Positions 18,399 to 25,905 are shown, numbered from the stretch's first letter. The stretch is 59,801 nucleotides of DNA from Oceanobacillus limi (GCF_900111445.1 NZ_FOHE01000021.1:1-59801); one strand, 5' to 3'. A program made the numbers and translations. Notes: a model not told the origin generated them from the sequence alone.

Positions 18399-18428
18399 GC
18401 CTACCTTAACGGGTAGGCTTTTTATTTT
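18399..18428 (+). terminator. Terminator after lysis cassette
   Basis: Perfect seven-pair stem GCCTACC / GGTAGGC, six-base loop, followed by TTTTTATTTTT. It closes the late operon. Confidence 0.88.
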
Positions 18429-18489
18429 TGCGTAATATTAGAAGTTGTGCGAAAATATACATATGTATAAACGAAAAGGAGGCGTTGTT

Positions 18490-18834
18490 ATGTCGCACGC
18501 ATACGAATATATGACGTTAGAAATTACGAAGAAAAAACCGAAGAAGTTGAGTTGGGCGTGGCGTATTCCGGCAATGGTCGTATTACCTGCGATTGCATTA
18601 TTCATGACTCTAATAGGATTATTAATGTCGTTAACTATTATCGGATTCATATTCGCTATTCCGTTATTTATGGGAGCTTTAGGGATGGCTGTATATCCGT
18701 TTGCACCCGGTAAGTTTAAATCGTATAAGGTAACGTGTCCTAACTGCGATAAGAAGGCGACCGTTCTACAAGATAGAGAGGATTTTAAATGTCGCCGTTG
18801 CGGAATGCCAGTTGCGCTAAAATGGCACAGTTAA
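18490..18834 (+). CDS. Small membrane protein with zinc-ribbon tail
   Basis: 114 residues from ATG at 18490, with AAAAGGAGGCGTTGTT before it; a longer frame from 18445 lacks a binding site. After a Lys-rich N-terminus come two membrane spans (about 33-55 and 58-80), then a cytoplasmic zinc-ribbon-like tail with CPNC and CRRC pairs separated by 15 residues. It lies outside the late operon and converges on the XRE gene, their ends overlapping by four bases. Its position downstream of the lysin is where phages often keep lysogenic conversion genes. Function unknown. Confidence 0.75.
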   Translation: MSHAYEYMTLEITKKKPKKLSWAWRIPAMVVLPAIALFMTLIGLLMSLTIIGFIFAIPLFMGALGMAVYPFAPGKFKSYKVTCPNCDKKATVLQDREDFKCRRCGMPVALKWHS

Positions 18835-19031
18835 TCCTCGGTGTATTCGTACAATTCGTCAACGGATTTGCCAAGTAATTTCGCTAGTTTAAATAAATCT
18901 TCTGCTTTCGGCGTTGTCTTTCCTCGGCACCAATTAGAAAGAGTATTTGTAGATACTTCCATATGTTTTTCTATATAATCTCTCCGATAAGGGGAGTTTT
19001 TTATTATCTCTCCAATATTGCTTTTTAACAT
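18831..19031 (-). CDS. XRE-family DNA-binding regulator
   Basis: 66 residues from ATG at 19031, preceded by AGAGGTGATATC. A longer version from GTG at 19082 is possible but adds residues outside the fold. The helix-turn-helix reads DYIEKHMEVSTNTLSNWCRG followed by KTTPKAEDLFKLAKLLGKSV, a normal XRE layout with recognition helix TNTLSNWCRG. It is so small that it is essentially a DNA-binding domain. It is divergent from the actin operon, from which it is separated by about 190 bases containing two palindromes, and probably controls that operon or lysogeny functions (inference). Confidence 0.82.
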   Translation of the reverse strand: MLKSNIGEIIKNSPYRRDYIEKHMEVSTNTLSNWCRGKTTPKAEDLFKLAKLLGKSVDELYEYTED

Positions 19032-19106
19032 GATATCACCTCTATTAATACTTTCTACACCAACTACTAAAAATCCTTTCACAACATTACCTTAAAATTT
19101 TTCCAA

Positions 19107-19199
19107 ACAAATTTGTGTAAGACAGGCAAGTTTCTAGGTATTCGCCCATAGATTAAAAGTAAGTTAAATCTAATTTAGTTAATATAACGTTAGATTTAA
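19107..19199. promoter_or_regulatory. Palindromes between XRE gene and actin operon (operator or centromere candidate)
   Basis: A perfect 10-base palindrome ACAAATTTGT is at 19107-19116. A 10-base inverted repeat TTAAATCTAA / TTAGATTTAA occupies 19164-19173 and 19190-19199 with a 16-base spacer. The stretch 19150-19212 is made almost only of related A/T words (GTAAGTTAAAT, TTAGTTAA, GTAAATTAAA). This could be the operator of the XRE protein or the parC-like site bound by the ParR-like protein; sequence alone does not choose. Confidence 0.5.
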
Positions 19200-19222
19200 A
19201 GTAAATTAAAGGGGTGAATGAA

Positions 19223-19408
19223 TTGGAAATTACCGTTATTCAATTTAAACGAAGTAAAGACGCTCAATGGGAACTCGGAGTTAGTTTAGACACGGAACTA
19301 GTCGTCGACCATAACTCGCGACCTGTTGACGAAATATACGACGCAATGCCTTCCGAACTATTTCACGTTAATATCGCGCCTATCCTAAAAGGCGGAGATA
19401 CCCGATGA
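19223..19408 (+). CDS. Small first gene of actin operon, unknown function
   Basis: 61 residues from TTG at 19223, spaced six bases from AAAGGGGTG; a GTG at 19214 lies inside that binding site. The protein is short and mixed (LEITVIQFKRSKDAQWELGV; EIYDAMPSELFHVNIAPILK). Its stop overlaps the start of the actin-like gene (ATGA), so the two are translationally coupled. It is not recognised; a role with the actin or in its regulation is inference from coupling only. Confidence 0.6.
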   Translation: MEITVIQFKRSKDAQWELGVSLDTELVVDHNSRPVDEIYDAMPSELFHVNIAPILKGGDTR

Positions 19409-20211
19409 TTGTCGGAATTGATTGGGGCAACTATCGCACGAAAATTTGTACGGATACTACGGTAGAATCGTTCCCTTCGGACATTCTGCCGTACCGTACG
19501 CAAAAGGTAACGAACTCTATGCGAAAATACGACTTTATCTTCGAATATAACGGACGACGCGGAATAGCTGGCGAACTGGCTCACGATGAGCGGACGTTAT
19601 TAGACCGAAATAAACGCGGAGATACGAAGCTACACGAAGATGCGCTTATACGCGCGTTATTGGCGCTCTCAACGCTTTCTCTAACGGAGCCAGTACGTTT
19701 GGTCGTCGGTCAGCCAATCGCACGCCACAACGCCGATAAGGACGATATCCGACGTATGTTAATTGGTACGCATGAGATTACGGTCAATAACGTCAAGAGG
19801 CGTATTATCGTCGACGATGTGGCGGTCGGAGTTGAGGGCGGATCGGCAGCGTTAGCGGGATTACCTTCGAAATCCAAGTCGTACTATATCGATATTGGTA
19901 GCGGTACGATTAACTTCGCATCGGTATCGAGTGGGCGCTTCATCAACGCAGAGAGCGACACGGTTTCTCGCGGAATGGAGAATATCGCAGGCGGTAACGA
20001 ATCCATTGCGGAAAGTATCCGGAATATAACGATTGATCTCGGGTGGAGTCCGAATGCTAGCGTCCAACTAATCGGCGGAGGTGCGGAGGAGTTATCGGAA
20101 TATCTCGGCTACCCTCCGTTGTATTCGATTTATAACGGAAAGACGTATCCGCCGGAGTTTGCGAATGTAATCGGCTATTATCGGATAGGTGAGCGATTAT
20201 GGCGAAAGTAG
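19405..20211 (+). CDS. ParM/AlfA-like plasmid-type actin
   Basis: 268 residues. Actin-fold ATP-binding motifs are present in order: phosphate 1 GIDWGNYRTKI (4-14), phosphate 2 YYIDIGSGTINFASV (160-174) and adenosine LIGGGAEEL (222-230). Such proteins form filaments that push or pull plasmid copies apart. It is shorter than ParM (about 320) and near the size of AlfA (275), which lacks part of subdomain II. The next gene, overlapping by 13 bases, is a small ParR-like protein, completing a type II partition pair. Presence inside a tRNA-integrated phage is unusual and suggests a stage as an extrachromosomal replicon, or an origin from a plasmid. Confidence 0.85.
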   Translation: MIVGIDWGNYRTKICTDTTVESFPSDILPYRTQKVTNSMRKYDFIFEYNGRRGIAGELAHDERTLLDRNKRGDTKLHEDALIRALLALSTLSLTEPVRLVVGQPIARHNADKDDIRRMLIGTHEITVNNVKRRIIVDDVAVGVEGGSAALAGLPSKSKSYYIDIGSGTINFASVSSGRFINAESDTVSRGMENIAGGNESIAESIRNITIDLGWSPNASVQLIGGGAEELSEYLGYPPLYSIYNGKTYPPEFANVIGYYRIGERLWRK

Positions 20212-20405
20212 TACGGTTAAAGACGAAAGGTGTATCGTTCAACGTGGCGGACGATGGCCAACGGGAATTATTCGAGCATTGCGAAGGGAAATCGAATTTT
20301 AGTGCGTATGTTAAATCGTTGATATTGCGGGATATATTAGGTGAGCCGGTTGTTCCGAAGGTGGAGCCGGAAAGTCAAGAAGCCGATGTAAATTCATTTA
20401 TATAG
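20199..20405 (+). CDS. ParR/AlfB-like small partition adaptor
   Basis: 68 residues, overlapping the actin gene by 13 bases. The first 50 residues (VSFNVADDGQRELFEHCEGK, then SNFSAYVKSLILRDIL) have the pattern of a ribbon-helix-helix DNA-binding protein: a beta strand, then two helices. The tail (EPESQEADVNSFI) is acidic and flexible, as in ParR proteins, whose C-terminus caps the actin filament. The function is deduced from size, fold pattern and pairing with the actin. Confidence 0.7.
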   Translation: MAKVVRLKTKGVSFNVADDGQRELFEHCEGKSNFSAYVKSLILRDILGEPVVPKVEPESQEADVNSFI

Positions 20406-20416
20406 GAGGAGATAGT

Positions 20417-20524
20417 ATGATTAGGTGGATTTGGGAGAAGCGTTATTGTCGTTGGTGTGGGAAGGTTGCGGAATTTGCAACTACTGATTCGAGTGATATG
20501 TGTAATAGCTGTAAAGGAGCGTAG
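20417..20524 (+). CDS. 35-residue zinc-ribbon microprotein
   Basis: A 35-residue protein with two CxxC pairs (YCRWCGK and MCNSCKGA), spaced 17 residues apart, thus a minimal zinc ribbon. The ATG has a strong TAGGAGGAGATAG site, and the following gene's binding site lies inside its last codons, so it is a genuine link of the operon. It is too short for ordinary gene calling. It may bind nucleic acid or protein; nothing more specific is visible. Confidence 0.65.
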   Translation: MIRWIWEKRYCRWCGKVAEFATTDSSDMCNSCKGA

Positions 20525-20527
20525 AGT

Positions 20528-20815
20528 ATGGGCGTTAAGATTAGCGTTAATGGCGAAAAGATAGGTGACGTAGTAAATGGGGAGTTTGAACCAGTGAAAA
20601 GTTTCTTCGATTTTCTCGACTATACAACGCCTACAGAGCGGGTTTATAACGTCTGTTATACGAATGAATTAATATGTGAGGCGGATTATGCGGTTAGTTC
20701 TATTGCAGATACACTTAAATTAGATTGGGCATACAAGTGGATAAATCACAGCATCGATGTGGTTAACGAAAGTGTCGCGCAGGAATGGGACCATGTTTTG
20801 TCTCTACTATTCTAA
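20528..20815 (+). CDS. Unknown phage protein in actin operon
   Basis: 95 residues, started three bases after the microprotein stop with AAAGGAG upstream. The beginning GVKISVNGEKIGDVVNGEFE looks like a beta hairpin; the rest is helical and contains two Cys (VCYTNELIC). No known family is recognised. It is the last gene before a 196-base gap, so it closes the XRE-divergent operon. Confidence 0.65.
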   Translation: MGVKISVNGEKIGDVVNGEFEPVKSFFDFLDYTTPTERVYNVCYTNELICEADYAVSSIADTLKLDWAYKWINHSIDVVNESVAQEWDHVLSLLF

Positions 20816-21011
20816 AAAAATCCGCCACCGAGAAGTTGGGATAGAAAGGAATGATAAGAGCAACTTCTAAAGAAGTGTTCAAGTTAACTGGAATAGATAA
20901 ATAATAACAACAAGAGCGAGAATTCAACTTTCCTAGTATACCATCTACCAATTCTAGGGTGGTCAATTAAAAGAATATAAAAAGGAATAAGTAAAAGGAA
21001 GGGGGAATGTT
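20816..21011 (+). other. Gene-free gap before FtsK-like gene
   Basis: AT-rich, with a short inverted repeat (AGAAGTTG at the start and CAACTTCT about 40 bases later) and, at the end, the binding site GGAAGGGGGAATGTT of the next gene. No clear promoter or open frame. Confidence 0.4.
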
Positions 21012-22229
21012 ATGTTTTCTGTTTTTGCATACACATCCATAGCGGCGTTAACCGCTGCCGTATTTATGCCTGAAACTAACATGTCGTACAAAAGACGGTT
21101 ATCGATCATTTTCCGCCGTACCGGTTTTCTCCGGGAATATCGCGACCTCTACGGAAACCTTAAGCAAGGATTACCGAAATACCTCGGAGAAACGACGGCA
21201 GGAAATTACGCGGAGTATTCGTATTCTATCCCGTTAGGTAACGTATTATCCGAATCACTCGAAAAAGCAATCGTAGAGGCGTTCGATGTCCCCGTTAAGG
21301 TTTACGCAGAGGGTGGTCGATTATACGTCCGATTCTATAACGAAAATTTACCGGAGAATATTTCATACGCTAAGGTGCCGAATCGTGGCGGTTACGTTGT
21401 GCCGATCGGAAAGTCGCTTGACGGGTGGTTATTCCATAACTTCGATAAAACTCCGCACATGACGGTAGCTGGCGCAACTCGGCAAGGTAAGACGGTGTTT
21501 TTGAAGAATGTACTGACGTACCTATCCGAACGGCACGGCGAAGATATACGCTTTTATATGATCGACCTAAAGGGCGGATTGGAGTTCGGGAGATATGCGA
21601 AATTACCGCAAGTGGTCGAGGTAGCCTCGGATGCGTCGGAAGCTGCGGAAGTATTTACGAAACTCCGTCAACAGATGAACGAAACAATGGCGTATTTCCG
21701 CGATAACGGCTATACAAACATCGTCAATACTCCGATCAAACAACGGACATTTATCATTATCGATGAAGCTGCGCAGTTAACGCCGGAACCGTTTATGGAC
21801 GACGAGGAAAAGAAACTCATGCAGTATTGTCAGTGGTGTATGGCGGAGATCACGCGCATTGCAGGAGCGCTAGGTTGGCGCCTTATACACGCGACCCAGT
21901 ATCCGACTGCCGATTCGCTCCCTCGCGCGGTCAAACAGAACGCAGACGCTAAGATGGCTTTCCGATTACCTACCGAGTTAGCTTCGCGCGTAGCGATCGA
22001 CGAAAATGGCGCGGAATATCTTCCGAATCCGGGACGCGGAATATACCGCACGGTTGACCGCCAAATCGTACAGGTGCCGTATTTATCCGACGAGGAAATG
22101 GCGAAGCGCCTAAAGCTTACGAAAAGGAGCGTTATCACTTGGGGCGAATTAGGCGAAAGGAGGGACGATCGTGTACGCACAAACGAAGTTCCAACGGAGA
22201 ACGACCGAGATATTATCGAGTTTGAATAA
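21012..22229 (+). CDS. FtsK/HerA-type DNA translocase-like ATPase
   Basis: 405 residues. A short hydrophobic N-terminus is followed by a conserved middle: Walker A GATRQGKT (154-161), a segment IRFYMIDLKGGLEFGRY (179-195) and Walker B FIIIDEA (247-253). These motifs fit the FtsK/SpoIIIE/TcpA group that moves double-stranded DNA or couples it to a relaxase. In Bacillus phages and plasmids this gene is typically paired with a replication-relaxation protein, as here. It may take part in replication of the element in circular form (inference). It overlaps the next gene by 59 bases. Confidence 0.85.
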   Translation: MFSVFAYTSIAALTAAVFMPETNMSYKRRLSIIFRRTGFLREYRDLYGNLKQGLPKYLGETTAGNYAEYSYSIPLGNVLSESLEKAIVEAFDVPVKVYAEGGRLYVRFYNENLPENISYAKVPNRGGYVVPIGKSLDGWLFHNFDKTPHMTVAGATRQGKTVFLKNVLTYLSERHGEDIRFYMIDLKGGLEFGRYAKLPQVVEVASDASEAAEVFTKLRQQMNETMAYFRDNGYTNIVNTPIKQRTFIIIDEAAQLTPEPFMDDEEKKLMQYCQWCMAEITRIAGALGWRLIHATQYPTADSLPRAVKQNADAKMAFRLPTELASRVAIDENGAEYLPNPGRGIYRTVDRQIVQVPYLSDEEMAKRLKLTKRSVITWGELGERRDDRVRTNEVPTENDRDIIEFE

Positions 22230-22782
22230 GCTAGTATTCGCCACTAGATCGCAATTACAAACGGCTTGTAACCTCGGAGGAGTCCGCAATGCTAACCGTA
22301 TACTTGCACGCTTAGAGTCCGATAATTTAATACGGTCGATACGGTGGCAACAGAAGATATACGGACTAACGAAAGAGGGGCGCGAGCTGATAGGCGAAGA
22401 TAACAAGACGCCATTTAAGCGGAGGTATGTCGAACATACCATATTATGTAACGAGGCATACCTTGCGCTAGATATGCCGACGGACTGGGAAACGGAAAGG
22501 GAAGCGTCCTTTCGCGGTAAGTACGGAAAAGTCCGGTTTGTTTCCGACGCTACATTTACGCAAGGCGGGCGTAGGTGGTTCGTCGAGATTGATCGGACGC
22601 AACGGATGACGGAGAATCGGAAGAAAATCGAAACCTATGCGGAGTTGCAAAGTGTTCATGCCCGAGCGAAAAAGCGACCGCCTTACGTTAAATTTTACGG
22701 AATAGATACGGCTAGGGTCGATAGGCTTCGCGAAATGATGGCGGAGGAAGGTGTCGAGGGGACGGCGGAATTAATATCGTAG
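22171..22782 (+). CDS. Replication-relaxation family protein
   Basis: 203 residues from GTG after AAAGGAGGGACGATC, inside the end of the translocase gene. The N-terminal half is a winged helix (residues about 12-70, LVFATRSQLQTACNLGGVRN). The C-terminal half has the conserved run VSDATFTQGGRRWFVEIDRT, typical of Replic_Relax proteins, with spaced Asp and Glu that recall a nuclease-like core. Members are found in plasmids, integrative elements and phages of Firmicutes and are thought to act in replication. It is the last phage gene before attR. Confidence 0.82.
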   Translation: MYAQTKFQRRTTEILSSLNKLVFATRSQLQTACNLGGVRNANRILARLESDNLIRSIRWQQKIYGLTKEGRELIGEDNKTPFKRRYVEHTILCNEAYLALDMPTDWETEREASFRGKYGKVRFVSDATFTQGGRRWFVEIDRTQRMTENRKKIETYAELQSVHARAKKRPPYVKFYGIDTARVDRLREMMAEEGVEGTAELIS

Positions 22783-22830
22783 TTAGTCCGACATACAGAC
22801 ACTATATAATAGGTAGATTCTCGTTCCTTA

Positions 22831-22859
22831 TTGTAATTCGACATAAAATCGGATATAAT
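22831..22859 (+). promoter_or_regulatory. Consensus-like promoter pointing across attR
   Basis: TTGTAA (22831-22836), 17-base spacer, TATAAT (22854-22859). The predicted start is near 22866. No open reading frame follows before the att core. Confidence 0.7.
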
Positions 22860-23002
22860 AACACCGTAAGACTAATAAATGCGGTGATTGTCGCCCCTTA
22901 AGGAAGTGCGAGGACTAGTTTTCACCGGTAACTTACCGTATAGACCACCGCCAGAGTAACGTTTGAGTGGTCGGAATACATAACGGATAGACTCCGAACC
23001 TA

Positions 23003-23045
23003 CCTTCTAAGCTGTGGGTCGCAGGTTCGAATCCTGCCTGGGACG
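23003..23045 (+). tRNA. attR: 3' half of tRNA-Arg(UCU), truncated by prophage
   Basis: The segment begins within the anticodon stem and contains loop CTTCTAA (anticodon TCT at 23006-23008), stem GCTGT, variable GGGTC, T arm GCAGG-TTCGAAT-CCTGC and acceptor 3' strand CTGGGAC plus G. The bases to the left do not pair (CCTAC against GCTGT) and no GTCCCAG 5' strand is present, so this is not a whole tRNA. It marks the att core of integration into tRNA-Arg; the restored gene should be at the other prophage end. Confidence 0.88.
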
Positions 23046-23051
23046 TTTACC

Positions 23052-23086
23052 TAGAAACCTATTTCATGTAGGTTTCTATTTTTTTT
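23052..23086 (+). terminator. tRNA-Arg terminator
   Basis: Perfect ten-pair stem TAGAAACCTA / TAGGTTTCTA, seven-base loop, eight T. It is the original host terminator of the interrupted tRNA gene. Confidence 0.92.
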
Positions 23087-23138
23087 GGAGGTACACGTAC
23101 GTCAAAGGGGATCTTGCTGTCGCTTCTCTGTTTAAATT

Positions 23139-23166
23139 TTGCATGAACGGGAATGTATATTACTAT
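23139..23166 (+). promoter_or_regulatory. Promoter candidate for ysoA-like gene
   Basis: TTGCAT (23139-23144), 16-base spacer, TACTAT (23161-23166), 31 bases before the coding start. Confidence 0.45.
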
Positions 23167-23197
23167 TAAGTAAATAATAGGAAAAAGGAGGGAAGAA

Positions 23198-24178
23198 ATG
23201 GAAGGTGAAAAGGACAAGGTTATTCTCTTTCCGAAGTGGAGAGTGACCTTAGAAGAGGAAAGCTTGGAAGCATTAAAGGAAAAAAGATATGAAGAAGCAT
23301 TAGGGAAGCTAAATGAGCTTCTAAACTATCAAATACATAGTCATGAAATCATTATTGGTAAGCTAATTTGTCTAATGGAATTAGGTAGACACGAAGAAGC
23401 TCAAGTGCTGTGTGAAGAGGCAATGAGTCAAAAGGATGAAGATTACTACCATTATGTACATATATATTTAACGATTTTATTTCAAACAAATCAATACAGT
23501 CTTCTAATGGAACAAGTTGATCGTGAATTGGAAGGTTCTAATGTACCGTATATGATGCGGGAACAGTTCCGGCAATTGTATGATGTGAGTTCAAAAATGG
23601 CAAAAGAAGTGAACAGTGAAGAATCAAACGAATATTTAAAAGAATTGAAAACAGCAGTCGAGTCTCAAAATCACGAAAACCAATGGCGAATTATTAATCG
23701 TCTACATCAATTAAATGCTACGCCAGACAAAAAATTATATTCTTTATTGAAAGAGGAATATATTCACCCAGTAATCAAAACAGCGCTGTTTCGTTGGTTT
23801 CAAGATCAAGAAGTATCTGATTTAATTGATGTAGAAAAGTTAGGCTCTCAACTACATGTAAAACCAATTGATGTAATTGGCCTAAAGACACATCCTACAA
23901 TGAAACAAACAATGCTGCTAATTAGTGAATTGGAGCAAGAAAATCCAACGCTATTCCAGCTTATAAAGCAATTATTAGATCGGTATGCATATGTAAGGTA
24001 TCCATTACTTCCACCTAGTGAAGAAGCAGTACATATAGCTGGAGCATTACGATATATTGGCGATCAGATGTTGAATATTCCTAATGAAACTAGGGAAGAA
24101 CTTAATCATAACCAGTTTCACTATGTTGACGAGATAAAAATGTGTGAGCAGCTTTATTTAAGTATCATAGAAGACTAA
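23198..24178 (+). CDS. ysoA: TPR-type protein, YsoA-like
   Basis: 326 residues, mostly paired helices. The N-terminal half shows tetratricopeptide-like units (YEEALGKLNELLNYQIHSHE, IGKLICLMELGRHEEAQVLC). AAAAAGGAGGGAAGAA precedes the ATG. In Bacillus subtilis a TPR protein of similar size, YsoA, lies just upstream of tig, so position and fold agree. Function is not established; TPR proteins usually hold partner proteins. It is the first complete host gene after the prophage, about 150 bases from attR, and seems undisturbed. Confidence 0.78.
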   Translation: MEGEKDKVILFPKWRVTLEEESLEALKEKRYEEALGKLNELLNYQIHSHEIIIGKLICLMELGRHEEAQVLCEEAMSQKDEDYYHYVHIYLTILFQTNQYSLLMEQVDRELEGSNVPYMMREQFRQLYDVSSKMAKEVNSEESNEYLKELKTAVESQNHENQWRIINRLHQLNATPDKKLYSLLKEEYIHPVIKTALFRWFQDQEVSDLIDVEKLGSQLHVKPIDVIGLKTHPTMKQTMLLISELEQENPTLFQLIKQLLDRYAYVRYPLLPPSEEAVHIAGALRYIGDQMLNIPNETREELNHNQFHYVDEIKMCEQLYLSIIED

Positions 24179-24373
24179 CATCACGGCTTTCATAACGATT
24201 TGATTACATAAAATCAACATTTTTCATTACCATATTCTATTAAGTGAATATCTTTCAATACTATTTTACGTTTTCTGGGCAGATAAAAGGTATTACTATT
24301 TTCTTATATATATAACAATATTGGTGATTCATACGATAGGCTTGGTACATGGCAACTTTTCTAATGTAATTGC

Positions 24374-24401
24374 TTGAAAGGCGATATAATTATGTTATAA
24401 T
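24374..24401 (+). promoter_or_regulatory. Probable sigma-A promoter of tig
   Basis: TTGAAA (24374-24379), 16-base spacer, TATAAT (24396-24401) with an extended TGT before it, in the 373-base gap upstream of tig. The rest of the gap is AT-rich and shows no gene. Confidence 0.65.
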
Positions 24402-24551
24402 TAGGTGGTTGTAAATATGAGATTTACCATAGCTTCTATATACATATTTATCGTACTTATTAGCTGAAATGAGTAATTATGAAAAAATATGATTGTTGAT
24501 TTAAAATAATAGAAGTAATAAATGGAAATAATAGATTTTGGAGGGAATTAT

Positions 24552-25838
24552 ATGTCAACAAAATGGGAAAAACAAGAAGGCAATGAAGGAGTTTTAACTT
24601 TTGAAGTTACAGCAGAGGAATTTGATACTGCTTTAGATAAAGCCTTTAAGAAAGTAGTAAAAACAGTACAAATTCCAGGTTTCCGTAAAGGTAAAATTCC
24701 ACGCAGTATTTTTGAAAAACGTTTCGGTGTTGAATCTTTATATCAAGATGCTGTTGATATTGTATTACCAGATGCTTATATGAAAGCTATTGAAGAAGCT
24801 GGAATTGAGCCTGTTGATCAACCATCAATCGACATTGAAGAAATTGAAAAAGGAAAAGAGCTTATCTTTACTGCAAAAGTTACAGTTAAACCAGAAGTAA
24901 CGCTAGGTGATTACAAAGGTCTTGAAGTAGAAGAGCAAGATGTAACTGTTACAGATGAAGACGTTGATTCTGAATTAGAACAGCTACGAGAGCGTCATGC
25001 TGAACTTATTGTTAAAGAAGAAGGAAAAGTTGAAGAAGGCGATACCGTTGTGATGGATTTTGAAGGATTCCTTGATGGAGAAGCTTTTGATGGCGGAAAA
25101 GGTGAAAATCATTCACTAGAAATCGGTTCTGGTCAATTTATTCCGGGGTTTGAAGAAAAATTAGTTGGTAAAGAAGCAGGAGAAGAAGCTGAAATCGAGG
25201 TAACTTTCCCTGAGGATTACCATGCTGAAGAACTAGCTGGTAAAAATGCTACATTTAAAGTGAAAATTCATGAAATCAAAGCGAAAGAGCTTCCAGAACT
25301 TGATGATGAATTTGCTAAAGATGTTGACGAAGAAGTGGAAACACTTGCTGATTTAAAAGCTAAGAAAAAAGAAGAACTTGAAACGCAAAAGAAACAAGAT
25401 GCTGATAATCAAATGCGTGAAACATTGATTGAAAAAGCTTCTGAAAATGCACAGGTTGAAATTCCAGATGCAATGGTAGATACAGAGTTAGATCGCATGG
25501 TCAAAGAGTTTGAACAACGTCTACAAATGCAAGGAATGACAATGGATATGTATTTCCAATTCTCTGGTCAAGATGAATCAGCATTAAAAGAACAAATGAA
25601 AGAAGATGCTGGTAAACGTGTGAAAACTAACCTTACGTTAGAAACAATTGCTAATGTGGAGAATTTAGAAGCTTCAGATGAAGATGTTCAAGCAGAATTA
25701 GAAAATATGGCGTCTATGTATGGAACAGATGTAGAGCAATTAAAACAAATGCTTGGTGGAAATTCAGATGCGATTAAGGAAGATTTGAAATTCAGAAAAG
25801 CGATTGACTTTTTAGTTGAAAATAGCAAAACTGTTTAA
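24552..25838 (+). CDS. tig: Trigger factor
   Basis: 428 residues from ATG at 24552 with TTTGGAGGGAATT upstream; an in-frame ATG at 24522 lacks this. Ribosome-bound chaperone with peptidyl-prolyl isomerase activity. The ribosome-binding loop is clear (GFRKGKIPR, around 43-51). An FKBP-type domain lies at about 160-245 ([35 protein letters not shown]), and the helical C-terminal chaperone arms follow (to [12 protein letters not shown]). Length is normal. The gene is followed by its own strong terminator. Confidence 0.97.
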   Translation: MSTKWEKQEGNEGVLTFEVTAEEFDTALDKAFKKVVKTVQIPGFRKGKIPRSIFEKRFGVESLYQDAVDIVLPDAYMKAIEEAGIEPVDQPSIDIEEIEKGKELIFTAKVTVKPEVTLGDYKGLEVEEQDVTVTDEDVDSELEQLRERHAELIVKEEGKVEEGDTVVMDFEGFLDGEAFDGGKGENHSLEIGSGQFIPGFEEKLVGKEAGEEAEIEVTFPEDYHAEELAGKNATFKVKIHEIKAKELPELDDEFAKDVDEEVETLADLKAKKKEELETQKKQDADNQMRETLIEKASENAQVEIPDAMVDTELDRMVKEFEQRLQMQGMTMDMYFQFSGQDESALKEQMKEDAGKRVKTNLTLETIANVENLEASDEDVQAELENMASMYGTDVEQLKQMLGGNSDAIKEDLKFRKAIDFLVENSKTV

Positions 25839-25871
25839 TATAATAGCATAACATCCTTTAACATAGTGAAT

Positions 25872-25905
25872 AAAACAAGGTGCGGATTTTCGCACCTTGT
25901 TTTAC
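25872..25905 (+). terminator. Terminator after tig
   Basis: Stem AAAACAAGGTGCG / CGCACCTTGTTTT, 13 pairs, loop GATTTT. The T run is part of the stem end. Confidence 0.9.

Larger units (their letters stand above)
1..23045. mobile_element. Integrated siphovirus prophage, right-hand part (left end outside window)
   Basis: A continuous rightward set of head, connector, tail and lysis genes is followed by a plasmid-like right arm and ends at a truncated tRNA-Arg gene, after which typical host genes begin. Codon choice changes at this border: the phage favours CGA, CGG, GAC and ATA, the host AT-rich synonyms. A long tape measure with major tail and tail-terminator genes, and no sheath, indicates a long non-contractile tail. 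Integrase, small terminase and early genes are not in the window and should lie to the left, next to the intact tRNA gene (inference). No frameshifted or truncated structural gene is seen, so the element may be functional. Confidence 0.95.
22866..23086 (+). ncRNA. Candidate structured transcript ending in the tRNA-Arg 3' half and its terminator
   Basis: From the predicted start to attR there is no gene, but many complementary segments: GTAAG with CTTAC, enclosing CGGTGA with TCACCG and TCGC with GCGA; GACCAC with GTGGTC; CGGA with TCCG. The transcript would then continue through the tRNA anticodon and T arms and stop at the strong hairpin at 23052-23086. In the excised circle the same promoter would instead read across attP into the left end of the phage. 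Either a phage RNA or an attP-dependent leader is possible; this is inference from sequence. Confidence 0.45.

Noticed and set aside
22930-23045. Complete tRNA gene
   Set aside because: Only the 3' half is present; the left anticodon stem and the 5' acceptor strand do not pair.
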